From the NCBI GenBank assembly GCA_965116715.1, contig OZ220724.1, forward strand, positions 1,054,001-1,118,000: a stretch of DNA of 64,000 nt. The letters are read 5' to 3'. Source of the stretch: Poriferisodalis sp965116715 (GTDB lineage: Bacteria > Actinomycetota > Acidimicrobiia > Acidimicrobiales > Poriferisodalaceae). This document shows positions 33,740 through 42,456 of the stretch, piece after piece. A program made the translations under genes and the position numbers. The notes beneath the pieces are model-generated. The model did no database searches. It saw only the letters and a list, made by a program, of their open reading frames with translations, and had not been told where the DNA came from. How positions within the stretch are numbered: the stretch's first letter is position 1; every line of letters starts with the position of its first letter.

Positions 33740-34957
33740 CTAGAGCGGCCAGACGCCGCCCGGTACGTGCACGGTGCCGACCATGATCTTGCGGGCAGTT
33801 CGGGTGACTCCGCCTGAGAGGATGCGCACCTCGCCGCTTGCGTTTTCGATTGCGAGCGCAACCGCGAGCGATCCGCTTGGGTGTTCGATCAGCACGTCGA
33901 TCAGCTCGTCCCCATCAGCAACCTCGCCGTCATCGCCACCGTGGGCGCGCCCCGTCGGCGGACTGGCTTGCCATGCAGCCCCGGCACCGGGAACCGCGCT
34001 CGCCGCTGCCACGGTGCCCGGCACGGCTGCGGCAGCCGCCACGCAGATGCCGCCCGAGACTGCGTGGGCCGGATGGCACTGGGTGGGTGTGAAGTAGCGA
34101 GAGGTGATCGTGCCGCCGTCGCGGGCGGCCGACAGCAAGCCGAACTTGGGCACGACGCTTCGGGACACGTCGCCGAGGCCCATGCGCCGGCCGGCTTCGC
34201 AGCGGATGGCTTCCATCGTGGCCATGAACTCGGCATCGGCTTCAAGCTCGGCCGGGGCCTCGTGGCCCGACTTTCCGAGAACGGCAGCTCGCACCATCAC
34301 CATCGGCATCGCCACGTCGATCAGCGTGGCTTCGACGTCGATGCCGCCGGCTGTGATCGTCTCGCTGCTGCAACCGGTCGGCAGCATCGAGCCGGTCACC
34401 GAGCCCTCGATGCCGCGGAATCGCAACTCCACGGGCGCGGCCGTGCCGTCGACCCCGTCGATCTCGCAGTCGCCGTCGTAAGTCAGCTCGCCGCCGGGCG
34501 TGCAGCAGACCACGTCGATGAAGCTGCCGGTGTTGACGTTGCGCACCACCAGCGAGGTGGTCGGATCGCCTGCGGGGACCAGTCCGTGCTCGATGGCATA
34601 CGGGCCGACACCGACCAGCATGTTCCCGCACGTGGGCTTGGTGTCCACCGTGCCCCACACCGGGTCGACCTGGGCGAACAGGTAGTCCACGTCGGCATCG
34701 GGATGCGACGACGGTCCCACCACGGCCACCTTGCTGGTCACCGTCGTGCCGCCGCCGAGCCCGTCGATCTGGCGACCGGTCGGGCTGCCCATGACCGCAG
34801 CCAGCACCGCGTCCCGCATCTCCGGATCGTCGGGCAGCACCTCAGCGTCAAAGAACGGCCCCCGAGACGTGCCGCCCCGCATCAGCACGCACGGAATCGC
34901 CCGCTGCGGGACTGCCAGCTCCCGCATCCGGCCCGGCGGTGGGGCCTCAGCCGACAC
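33740..34957 (-). CDS. Second PrpF-family isomerase (LigU-like)
   Basis: 405 residues from GTG at 34957 (overlapping the hicB end by 11 bp) or ATG at 34927. Same fold as LigU: LMRGGTSRGPFF, MGSPTGRQIDGLGGG, KPTCGNMLVGVGPYAIE and FTPTQCHPAHAVSGG with two Cys. After the second Cys it carries an Ala/Gly-rich, then acidic insertion of about 45 residues (AAAAAVPGTVAAASAVPG and onward) missing from the 24674-25765 gene. Likely an allylic or tautomer isomerase of a related dicarboxylate, perhaps another aromatic route. Its exact role is open. Confidence 0.8.
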   Translation of the reverse strand: MSAEAPPPGRMRELAVPQRAIPCVLMRGGTSRGPFFDAEVLPDDPEMRDAVLAAVMGSPTGRQIDGLGGGTTVTSKVAVVGPSSHPDADVDYLFAQVDPVWGTVDTKPTCGNMLVGVGPYAIEHGLVPAGDPTTSLVVRNVNTGSFIDVVCCTPGGELTYDGDCEIDGVDGTAAPVELRFRGIEGSVTGSMLPTGCSSETITAGGIDVEATLIDVAMPMVMVRAAVLGKSGHEAPAELEADAEFMATMEAIRCEAGRRMGLGDVSRSVVPKFGLLSAARDGGTITSRYFTPTQCHPAHAVSGGICVAAAAAVPGTVAAASAVPGAGAAWQASPPTGRAHGGDDGEVADGDELIDVLIEHPSGSLAVALAIENASGEVRILSGGVTRTARKIMVGTVHVPGGVWPL

Positions 34958-35189
34958 GCACCTCGATTTCGACTGCCGAAGAGATCAACTCAGGAATCTC
35001 GTCGCCGTCCTCGACCATCGACTCGAGGTGGAACTCCATCGCCTCGCGCATCATCTCCACGATTTCTTCACGGGTACTGCCGACCGAGATGCAGCCCGGA
35101 AGATCCGGCGCGTAAGCCGAGTAGCCCGTGCCCGTCCGCTCAAGGATCACCGTGTAGTTCAGGGTGTCGCTCGTGATGGTGTCGCTCAT
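34947..35189 (-). CDS. hicB: HicB-type antitoxin
   Basis: 80 residues from ATG at 35189. Degenerate RNase-H fold: LNYTVILERTGTGYSAYAPD, LPGCISVGSTREEIVEMMREA and MEFHLESM are standard HicB. There is no clear DNA-binding tail beyond VEIEVRVG. It overlaps hicA by 4 bp and would neutralise it. Confidence 0.88.
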   Translation of the reverse strand: MSDTITSDTLNYTVILERTGTGYSAYAPDLPGCISVGSTREEIVEMMREAMEFHLESMVEDGDEIPELISSAVEIEVRVG

Positions 35190-35389
35190 TCTGAGGGCCT
35201 CCCTGCCATGCCAGCTTGCCTCATGATGCTCTTCCACGTGCCCGGCGGCACTTCCACTCCATGGTTGCCTGCGATTGTGACCTTACCGGGTTTGCGTGGA
35301 TGCACGAATTGACGATGGCTGCCGCGGATGTTCTTGAGACGCCAGCCATCTGCGGTGATTATCCGAATCGCGTGTCGCACCGTTGGCAT
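35186..35389 (-). CDS. hicA: HicA-type mRNA interferase toxin
   Basis: 67 residues from ATG at 35389. Double-stranded-RNA-binding-like fold with the catalytic His in RGSHRQFVHP, then KPGKVTIAGNHGVEVPPGTW and KSIMRQAGM, all standard for HicA. It would cleave mRNAs and halt growth unless bound by HicB. The gap upstream is the most AT-rich stretch of the area. Confidence 0.9.
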   Translation of the reverse strand: MPTVRHAIRIITADGWRLKNIRGSHRQFVHPRKPGKVTIAGNHGVEVPPGTWKSIMRQAGMAGRPSE

Positions 35390-35395
35390 CCAGAC

Positions 35396-35408
35396 AAACG
35401 TAATGTTT
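35396..35408. promoter_or_regulatory. Inverted repeat AAAC-N5-GTTT before hicA
   Basis: AAAC and GTTT arms around GTAAT, 7-19 bp upstream of the hicA start. The AT-rich tract at 35400-35445 behind it likely holds the hicAB promoter. A role as HicB operator is a guess from position. Confidence 0.35.
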
Positions 35409-35548
35409 AAGTAATTCTCAGTCTATTTCATTTTAAACTGTGCCGTCCAAAGGCCTCCAAGGACCTGTACTGGCTGGGCAGGCGGCGGCGGCCGTTAGCG
35501 CCCATACTGGGCACTCCTGCAATCCCAGAAACCACAAGGCGGCGTGAC

Positions 35549-36601
35549 ATGAAGCTTGCAACCGGAGTCGGCTACTGGGCGGCTGGTCCGCCGCCGGACG
35601 CACTGGAGACGCTGCAGCTCGCCGAGCAGCTCGGCTTTCACTCGTTCTGGACCGCCGAGGCCTACGGCTCGGACGCCCTGACCCCGCTGGCGTGGTGGGG
35701 CAGCCACACCGAGCGCATCGGCCTCGGCACCGGGATCATCCAGATCTCCGCACGCACGCCAGCCGCAGTCGGCATGGCGGCGATCACGATGGACCACCTC
35801 AGCGGCGGCAGGTTCATCCTGGGCCTCGGCGTCAGCGGCCCCCAGGTGGTCGAGGGCTGGTATGGCCAGCCCTACCCGCGCCCGCTGGCCCGCACCCGGG
35901 AGTACATCGAGATCGTCCGAGCCATCCTCGAGCGCGACAAGCCCGTCAGCTTCAGCGGCGACCACTACCAGATGCCCTACCCGGGCGGCATGGGCCTCGG
36001 CAAGCCGCTCAAGTCCACCGTGCACCCGCTGCGAGCCGACGTGCCGATCTACCTGGGCGCCGAGGGGCCCCGCAATGTCGCCTTGGCGGGCGAGCTGTGC
36101 GAAGGCTGGCTGCCGCTGTTTTTCGCCCCCAAGGACAACCAGTTCTACGTCGATGCGCTGAATGCCGGCTTCGCCGCGGCGGGCAAGCCGCTGATCGGCG
36201 ACGACGGTCGCATCCCCGCCGGTGCCGACTTCGAGGTGGTGTGCCCGATCAGCGTCGTGCCGGACGACGACATCGAGCGTGCCGCGAACCGGATCCGCCC
36301 GATGCTGGCGCTGTATATGGGCGGCATGGGCGCCCGCGATGCCAACTTCCACTACGACGTGTTCTGCCGGATGGGCTACCAGCACATCGCAGACGAGGTG
36401 CAGGACATGTATCTCACCGGCCACAAGCAGGAGGCCGCCGGGACCATTCCGATCGAGCTGGTCGAAGAGGTGGCGCTGATCGGCCCGATGGACAAGATCG
36501 CGGCAGATCTGCGGCGCTGGGACGACACCGTGGTGACGGTGCTGCAGCTCTCGGGCCCGCCGACGCTGCTTGCGGCCATGGCCGAACTGGTTGCGAGCTG
36601 A
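35549..36601 (+). CDS. LLM-class F420-dependent oxidoreductase
   Basis: 350 residues from ATG at 35549. Luciferase-like barrel: GVGYWAAGPPPDALE, LGFHSFWTAEAYGSDA, LGTGIIQISARTPAAVGMAA (F420-type cis-peptide region), GRFILGLGVSGPQVVEGWYG and YLGAEGPRNVALAGEL. This subgroup in mycobacteria and related bacteria uses coenzyme F420 for hydride transfer. The substrate is unknown. Followed after 13 bp by an SDR gene, so probably one operon. Confidence 0.88.
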   Translation: MKLATGVGYWAAGPPPDALETLQLAEQLGFHSFWTAEAYGSDALTPLAWWGSHTERIGLGTGIIQISARTPAAVGMAAITMDHLSGGRFILGLGVSGPQVVEGWYGQPYPRPLARTREYIEIVRAILERDKPVSFSGDHYQMPYPGGMGLGKPLKSTVHPLRADVPIYLGAEGPRNVALAGELCEGWLPLFFAPKDNQFYVDALNAGFAAAGKPLIGDDGRIPAGADFEVVCPISVVPDDDIERAANRIRPMLALYMGGMGARDANFHYDVFCRMGYQHIADEVQDMYLTGHKQEAAGTIPIELVEEVALIGPMDKIAADLRRWDDTVVTVLQLSGPPTLLAAMAELVAS

Positions 36602-36614
36602 GAGGCGGCGAACC

Positions 36615-37373
36615 ATGGACCTCACAGGAAAGCGGGCCGTCGTCACTGGCGGTTCCGGCGACATCGGGAGAGCCATCTGCGAGGCGCTGGCCGCGGCAGG
36701 CGCCGACGTGATCGTGACCTACGTGGGCGATCAGGAGCGTGCCGAGGTCAGCGCCGGCCTAGTGCGCGATGCCGGGCGGCAGGCCAGCATCCTGCAGCTC
36801 GACCAGCGCGACGAGGCCTCCATTGACGCTGCCGCCGCAGCCGTGGCCGAAGGCGGGCGCTGCGATGTGCTGGTCAACAACGCCGCGTGGAACATCGGCA
36901 TCCCGTTCCGCCAGCTGGAAACGCTGGATTCGGCCACCTGGGACCGGGTGCAGGAGACCAACCTGCGTGGCCCATACCTGCTGACCCGAGCATTGGCCGA
37001 GCTGCTGGCGGCTGACGGCGGCGGGCGGGTGGTGAACATCGCCTCGGTCGGCGGGCTGTTCCCCGGCTCGAGCAGCATCGCCTACAGCTGCTCGAAGGCG
37101 GCCCTCATCCACCTCACTCACTGCCTGGCCGTGGCGATGTCCCCGGCGGTCACCGTCAACTGCGTGGCGCCGGGCCTGGTGGAAGGCACACGCATGGCAG
37201 CCCGCCTGCCCGACGAGATCTCCGAAGGCGCTCGCCGAGGCGCGTTGCTCGGCCAGGTCGGCAGCCCGATCGACATCGCCAACGCCACCGTGATGCTGTG
37301 CGAAGCCGAGTCCATCACCGGCCAGACCGTGGTGGTGGACGGCGGCAACCCGGCAGCCATGAACTTCGGCTGA
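36615..37373 (+). CDS. SDR-family NAD(P)-dependent oxidoreductase
   Basis: 252 residues from ATG at 36615. Classical SDR: VTGGSGDIGRAI (TGxxxGxG), DVLVNNAAWN, NIASVGG with the catalytic Ser, YSCSK (YxxxK) and NCVAPGLVEGT. The acidic residue expected for NAD preference is not obvious, so NADP is possible. Reduces or oxidises a small alcohol or ketone; coupled to the LLM gene. Confidence 0.92.
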   Translation: MDLTGKRAVVTGGSGDIGRAICEALAAAGADVIVTYVGDQERAEVSAGLVRDAGRQASILQLDQRDEASIDAAAAAVAEGGRCDVLVNNAAWNIGIPFRQLETLDSATWDRVQETNLRGPYLLTRALAELLAADGGGRVVNIASVGGLFPGSSSIAYSCSKAALIHLTHCLAVAMSPAVTVNCVAPGLVEGTRMAARLPDEISEGARRGALLGQVGSPIDIANATVMLCEAESITGQTVVVDGGNPAAMNFG

Positions 37374-37449
37374 GCCGGCCGCGCGGCTCTCGCACAGCAC
37401 CGCCTGTCCCCCGCCACCTCACTGCGCACACCTACCACCGGAGACCGTC

Positions 37450-39084
37450 ATGACCGCAGCCGCAAACGGCAGCCCGGCGCAGCCGAATGTGCTGTTCATC
37501 ATCAGCGACCAGCAGCGCGCGGATCATGCCGGGTTTGCCGGCAACGACATCATCCGCACGCCGCACCTCGATTCGCTGGCGGCGCGCGGCATGGTGTTCG
37601 ACAACGCCTGGGTGGCGAACCCGGTGTGCATGCCGAACCGCTCCACGATCATGACCGGGCGCATGCCCAGCGCTCACGGTGTGGTGTTCAACGATCGGTC
37701 GCTGGAGCCCGGCGCCAATACACACGTCCGCCAATTCCAGAATGCGGGCTACCGCACAGCGCTCATCGGCAAGTCGCATCTGCAGCACGGCATGTCCCGC
37801 AATGCAGTGATCCCGTCTGATCTGGCAGGCGGACCGGTCGACGTGTACTGGCCGAAGGGCTGGGACACCCTCGAAGACGCCGATCGGTACCTGTCCGGCG
37901 CCCCCGAGTTTCCCGACAGCTTCTACGGGTTCTCCCATGTCGAGCTTGCGATCGACCACGGTGCCCGCGCCAGCGGGCATCACTTGCTGTGGGCGCTGGA
38001 CCGCGGCGGACGCATGGAAGACCTGCACACGCCGCTGTCCGCCGAGTCGCCGTTCCGGCGCAGGTCGGATCGCTGGTGGCAGATCTACGAGCCGCCCTAC
38101 GACCCAGAGCTGCACTCCAGTTCGTTCGTGGCCGACCGCGCCATCGCCTTCATCGAAGACGCTGTGAGCGCGGGCAAGCCGTGGCTGGCCTGGACCTCGT
38201 TCCCCGACCCGCATCACCCGATGTCCCCGCCCGGCGAGTGGTTCGAACGGCACCGGCCCGAAGACATGGAGCTGCCCGCATCAGTCGACGACCCGATGGA
38301 TCGCGCCCCGCGCTACTTGCAGGCCATCCACAAGATTCACCCCCGCGATCAGCGCCACTGGGTGGCGCCGTGCGGCGTGGCGGGCGACCACGACCTGCTG
38401 CGCGAGGCGATTGCTGCCACCTACGGCATGATCGAGCTGATCGACGACCGTGTCGGCAGGATTCTCGCAGCGCTCGACCGGCTGGGCCAGACCGACAACA
38501 CGATCATTGTGTTCACCGCCGATCACGGCGACATGATGGGCGATCACGGCCTGATGCTGAAGGGCTACATGCACTACCGCGGCACGCTGGCAGTGCCGAT
38601 GGTGATCGTTGATCCCCGGCGCGAGCCAGGTCGCACCCGGTCGCTGGCGGGCAGCATCGATCTGGGGCCGACGCTGATGGAACTGGCCGACGTGGCGCCC
38701 TTCGAGGGCATGAGCGGCCGCAGCTTGGCAGCGGTGCTCGATGATGCGTCGGCCGCAGTACGTGACCATGTGCTCATCGAGGACGACTTCCCGGGAGCGC
38801 TGGTCAGCAAGGCGCGGCTGCCCGCGAAGACCCGCTCCCTGGTCAGCGCCGACATGCGCCTGACGCGTCACAGCAGTGGCGAGGAGCAGCTGTTCGACAC
38901 AGCAGGCGACCCGCACGAGATGTCCCCGCTCGGACGCAGCGACCCAGCTCGCCGTGCCGACATGCTCGAGCGACTCGTCGAGGCGATGATGGAAGCCGAC
39001 GACCTCGCCCGCGGCATGCCAATGGCCGTCAACGGCGCCACCCGCGCCCCCTCACGCGCCGACTCCGGCAGCCTGTCCTGGTAG
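37450..39084 (+). CDS. Sulfatase / phosphonate-monoesterase-like hydrolase
   Basis: 544 residues from ATG at 37450. Alkaline-phosphatase fold: metal site NVLFIISDQQRADH, the formylglycine motif CMPNR (Cys60 to Arg64) in VCMPNRSTIMTGR, GKSHLQHG, WTSFPDPHHPMSPP and FTADHGDMMGDHGLM. Cys60 must be turned to formylglycine by a separate enzyme not seen here. No signal peptide, so a cytoplasmic sulfatase or phosphonate/phosphodiesterase. Substrate unknown. Confidence 0.9.
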   Translation: MTAAANGSPAQPNVLFIISDQQRADHAGFAGNDIIRTPHLDSLAARGMVFDNAWVANPVCMPNRSTIMTGRMPSAHGVVFNDRSLEPGANTHVRQFQNAGYRTALIGKSHLQHGMSRNAVIPSDLAGGPVDVYWPKGWDTLEDADRYLSGAPEFPDSFYGFSHVELAIDHGARASGHHLLWALDRGGRMEDLHTPLSAESPFRRRSDRWWQIYEPPYDPELHSSSFVADRAIAFIEDAVSAGKPWLAWTSFPDPHHPMSPPGEWFERHRPEDMELPASVDDPMDRAPRYLQAIHKIHPRDQRHWVAPCGVAGDHDLLREAIAATYGMIELIDDRVGRILAALDRLGQTDNTIIVFTADHGDMMGDHGLMLKGYMHYRGTLAVPMVIVDPRREPGRTRSLAGSIDLGPTLMELADVAPFEGMSGRSLAAVLDDASAAVRDHVLIEDDFPGALVSKARLPAKTRSLVSADMRLTRHSSGEEQLFDTAGDPHEMSPLGRSDPARRADMLERLVEAMMEADDLARGMPMAVNGATRAPSRADSGSLSW

Positions 39085-39163
39085 CACCGGCACGGGCCAG
39101 CAAATCAACTCACAGGAAACGTTGCTGACTCATGCGCGGGTGGGTCGGTGGAGAGGCCGTCAG

Positions 39164-39940
39164 CTACGGGGTGCGCTCTCCGAGTTCCCATTCTTGGTGG
39201 ACGACACAGGCCGAGAGCTTGATCTGCTTGACCGTCACCTTCTGATCCGACCTGTCCAGTGAGACACGCGCAGCGACGTTGTCCTCGCCAAGGGCGCAGT
39301 CAAGTGTTGGTCCGTCGGCGCTGAATGAGTCAAGCGGCAACTCTCGCAACGACGTGAAGATCGTGCTCGGAATCTCAAGAAGTTCGTACCGGTGGGGCAA
39401 CGTCTGCCGATCCGCACGAAACGCCCGCAGCATCACGATGGCGTCAACCGCAGTGCAGTACTCGTCGAAGAGCTCAAGCGTCTTGGATCGACGCGTCCGT
39501 GCGGAACGCATGTCCTGCAACCACGCGGCTTCAGTGAGCTTGGAAATGTGGGCCGTTGACTTCGACAGATTCTTCGCAGCGGTGGATTTCAGGGACAGCT
39601 TCCGCTGTCGACCGTCGAGAGTCTCGACAGTGAGGTCTACGAAACGCTGTGTGGCAGAGCCCAGTGGGTCAACCCGCCAGCCAACGACTTCGCAGGCATC
39701 CCGAAACGCGTTCTCGAAGCTGGCGAGTCCTAGCGCATCGACTGTCAGGCCATGGTGAGCGGAAATCAAGAGCCCGAAGTACTCGATCCAGTCAGGTTCC
39801 GCTGAGATCCACGTCAGCTGAGAGGTTGAGCCGTTGGCGTGCGGAGGATCCGAGAGCGAATCGACCATGCGCGCAACGAATCGAACGCCCATCGGCGAGA
39901 GATCCTCGATCTTGCGCCTGAGAGCCTCCCCGTCGCTCAT
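39164..39940 (-). CDS. Probable type II restriction endonuclease
   Basis: 258 residues from ATG at 39940, overlapping the methyltransferase stop in an ATGA motif. Near residue 100 it reads RFVDLTVETLDGR, then KLSLKSTAAKNLSKS: Asp102 and Lys118 fit the spacing of a PD-(D/E)xK site, although the position before x-Lys is Ser rather than Glu/Asp. The following ISKLTEAAWLQDMR helix is typical of this family next to methyltransferases. Restriction role is inferred from that motif and from the coupling; recognition sequence unknown. Confidence 0.7.
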   Translation of the reverse strand: MSDGEALRRKIEDLSPMGVRFVARMVDSLSDPPHANGSTSQLTWISAEPDWIEYFGLLISAHHGLTVDALGLASFENAFRDACEVVGWRVDPLGSATQRFVDLTVETLDGRQRKLSLKSTAAKNLSKSTAHISKLTEAAWLQDMRSARTRRSKTLELFDEYCTAVDAIVMLRAFRADRQTLPHRYELLEIPSTIFTSLRELPLDSFSADGPTLDCALGEDNVAARVSLDRSDQKVTVKQIKLSACVVHQEWELGERTP

Positions 39941-40896
39941 TGAGCCAGTCGTCGCTCGATGAGACCCACGAAGGCCGGGTTGAGCTCGATGCCAGCCCAT
40001 CTGCGTTCGAGGGCCCGTGCGACAAGCAGGGTTGTGCCGGAACCCGCATAGGGGTCCAACACCACATCACCGGGTTTGCTGGTGATCGTGACGCACTGGG
40101 CGGCGAGCGTCAGCGGCATGACCGCAGGATGATCTTCGACCCCACAGTCGTCGCGCCGTCTCGGCTCGGTGTTGATGTCCCAAACGGTCCTCAGCCTGCG
40201 GTCGTTCGGTCCCCGGACTGCATCGACGTCGTAGACGTAGTCCTTGTTCTTCGACAACAGGAATACGGTCTCGTGAGCCTTGGTCGGACGGTCCCGGACT
40301 GATTCTGGATGGGCATTGGGCTTGTGCCAGATCACTTCAGAGCGAAGCCACCAGCCAGCATCTTGAAGCGCGAATGCCAGGCGCCATGGCACGCCGATGA
40401 GATCTTTCGGCTTAAGACCCTCGGGCGTCGGCGGCCGAACCCGCATCGCACGGGCCCGGTTCTTGCGGTCAGGGGCTCTGTAGCGGCGGTTGCCAGACGT
40501 ATAGCTGTCGCCAACATTGAGCCACACAGTGCCGTCGTCGGTGAGCACCCGCCGGACCTTGTCAAAGGTTGTGACGATGCTCTTGACGTAGTCGGTCAGA
40601 GCGTCGTTTCGGCCGATCTGGTCGTCGACGTCATAATCCCGCAGCGACCAGTACGGCGGAGATGTGACGACAGTCTGGACGCTTCGATCAGGTAGCAGGT
40701 CCAAGCCATCTTCGGCCCGCCCGCAGAGCAGTACAGGTCGGTCGAGATCGCGAACTGGTTCGGCACGCGGCAAGTCGTACCGTCGGTAGCTTCGCGGCGC
40801 TCCGATCGCTGAGCGGGCCATCACCGCCGACCGTAACCGTTTCGGGCCGCCGCTCGGCGTATCCCTGCGGCAGTCGTCAAACAATTGTTCACTCAT
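39937..40896 (-). CDS. DNA N4-cytosine (or N6-adenine) methyltransferase
   Basis: 319 residues from ATG at 40896 (MSEQLFDDCRRDTPSGG); GTG at 40926 is the alternative. Motif IV is TSPPYW at 78-83, typical of beta-class N4-cytosine enzymes, and motif I comes late (DVVLDPYAGSGTTLLVA), as the beta order demands. IWHKPNAHPESVRDRP is the common middle part. It protects host DNA against the coupled endonuclease, making a type II R-M pair. Confidence 0.9.
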   Translation of the reverse strand: MSEQLFDDCRRDTPSGGPKRLRSAVMARSAIGAPRSYRRYDLPRAEPVRDLDRPVLLCGRAEDGLDLLPDRSVQTVVTSPPYWSLRDYDVDDQIGRNDALTDYVKSIVTTFDKVRRVLTDDGTVWLNVGDSYTSGNRRYRAPDRKNRARAMRVRPPTPEGLKPKDLIGVPWRLAFALQDAGWWLRSEVIWHKPNAHPESVRDRPTKAHETVFLLSKNKDYVYDVDAVRGPNDRRLRTVWDINTEPRRRDDCGVEDHPAVMPLTLAAQCVTITSKPGDVVLDPYAGSGTTLLVARALERRWAGIELNPAFVGLIERRLAQ

Positions 40897-41012
40897 GCCC
40901 GCCACGGTAAGCAGCAGGTGTGACAAGCACCCATGGGGGGCACACGTACCGCGAGGAGTCCGCGGGCTAGACCTGCCTTCGCGGCTCGGTGTCAGTTCGC
41001 CTCAGGCAGAAA

Positions 41013-41381
41013 CTATGGAAGCCCGCCGAGTCGATCCAGCTTCTGGACAAGCCTTGAGGCATTCTTCCGTTGTTCCAAGAGACGGTGGCCGGTCCCCTTA
41101 ATGTCTCGAGCAAGGGAGCCCATCACGTCGTCGCAGTACATGTCAACGCTGTACTGGGACCACTCTGACCCGCAAATCATGCAGTAGTACGACAACGTGC
41201 CAAGGAACGTCTCAAATGCCCACCGGACTTCAAGCGCTGGGTCGCCGTGCTCGTCGGCTGTCGGCCTCAGATCGTGAATGTGGGGGCAGACATTCCGAAG
41301 TTTCCCGGCGAGCCGCATGCGTCTGCGCCTAGATCGTTCACTCGCTGTGTCCTCGAGTTGATAAGTGCAGCCGAGGCCCAT
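41013..41381 (-). CDS. Small zinc-ribbon-like protein in defence island
   Basis: 122 residues from ATG at 41381 (or the internal ATG giving MRLAGKLRN). A basic N-terminus with RSRRRRMRL precedes CPHIHDL and, 35 residues on, YYCMICGSEW, a C-x-H and CxxC set that could bind one zinc. The tail is helical and basic. Not recognised. It lies between the Abi_C gene (96 bp upstream) and the methyltransferase, all minus strand, so it may be part of that unit. Confidence 0.55.
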   Translation of the reverse strand: MGLGCTYQLEDTASERSRRRRMRLAGKLRNVCPHIHDLRPTADEHGDPALEVRWAFETFLGTLSYYCMICGSEWSQYSVDMYCDDVMGSLARDIKGTGHRLLEQRKNASRLVQKLDRLGGLP

Positions 41382-41476
41382 GCGTGGACGGTATCAAGAG
41401 GTCGCCTGCAGACCGGTGATATTTCGTCCTGTCTCATGCCTTGCGGGCCGCACGGGTATCGACCCGGCAAGGAGCG

Positions 41477-42100
41477 TCAGGTGACCGAGTCGCGCTGCCA
41501 AGGCGCCGAAGGATCTTCGAGCGTGTCGAGCATCAGGGTCGCAACGAGGATCGCGGCACCTGCCGCCAGTCTCGAATGGCGATCACCCAGGGTCACCGGC
41601 GCCTGCAGCTGACCGTGACCAGTGCCACGCTCGTTGCGAAGCTCGTTGACTTCGATCGCTATCTGCAGGACCCCGCCGAGAATCTTGCGAACTGGTTCCA
41701 ATAGGTCCTCGCGCTGGGTCGGATCGCTCTTCGGGTGCAGCTTCAGAATCTCAAGCGCCCTTGAGATGAGCCCGGGAAACTTCGTAGGAGGTTCCTCGTG
41801 GACTCGTTCCAGGACGATCTTGGCCGTCGATTCGAGCAACTCCTTGCTTGAGCCGAGCAGAAGTGCTGAATCGCCTTCGGCAAGTGCCAGTCGCATCCTC
41901 TGAATGTGATCACGGACGGCGGGCACATCGGGGAGAATCACTGATTCAACAGTCAGGTCGTGTCCAGTGCTGAGGCGGCCGCCATCAAGAAGGGTCGCCC
42001 CAAAGGGCACAAGCACGCCGGCCAGCCGGCGAATGGTGGCATCGTCTGCTCCCCACTCGTTGCTGGCATCAAACTGGTTGTCCTCGCGTAGCAAGTCCAC
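41477..42100 (-). CDS. Abortive-infection family protein (Abi_C domain), probably 5'-frameshifted
   Basis: 207 residues from GTG at 42100. The Abi_C domain is clear: ALLLGSSKELLESTAKIVLE, ILGGVLQIAIEVNELRN, ERGTGHGQ and RLAAGAAILVATLMLDTLE. Relatives are usually about 280 residues and begin with a short helical head. Here the reading frame upstream of 42100 continues as SRSASKNLVAFATDLVDLL to a stop at about 42150 without a normal start, while the expected head is found in the other frame (see 42069-42314). A one-base difference near 42140 would join them. The role in phage-triggered arrest is by family only. Confidence 0.75.
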   Translation of the reverse strand: MDLLREDNQFDASNEWGADDATIRRLAGVLVPFGATLLDGGRLSTGHDLTVESVILPDVPAVRDHIQRMRLALAEGDSALLLGSSKELLESTAKIVLERVHEEPPTKFPGLISRALEILKLHPKSDPTQREDLLEPVRKILGGVLQIAIEVNELRNERGTGHGQLQAPVTLGDRHSRLAAGAAILVATLMLDTLEDPSAPWQRDSVT

Positions 42101-42314
42101 AAGGTCGGTGGCGAACGCAACCAGATTCTTGGATGCCGAACGACTTCACCGCCTCGCTGACTCGATCTCGCTTGCTTCCAGGTTCGGTCTGAAGCCCGTA
42201 CGTATCGAAGAGATCGCTGAGTTCGGCATGCGTCGGACCAGCACCGCCCGCCCAGAACTCTGCCAGCGCGCGGGCCAGCCGAGCACGTTCGCGTTCTTCG
42301 TTGGTTGGGGGCAT
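42069..42314 (-). pseudogene. N-terminal head of the Abi_C protein in a shifted frame
   Basis: From ATG at 42314 the frame reads MPPTNEERERARLARALAEF, then THAELSDLFDTYGL and KRDRVSEAVKSF, and then loses coding character. A +1 step at TTC-G-GCA (about 42140) gives SEAVKSF-ASKNLVAFATDLVDLLRED, which flows into the Abi_C gene. It is either a real mutation, a sequencing error or, least likely, a programmed shift. Confidence 0.6.
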
Positions 42315-42456
42315 GAGATCAGCGTATGGAGCACATGGTCCACCAGCGATGACGGTGCCGACGCGAGTCGCAAGCGCCGGTGTACTGACCAACTCCCGAA
42401 TCATCGTGACTCCGATACGTGGCGTGTATCGAGCGGTCTGCGTAGCCTCACCCGCC

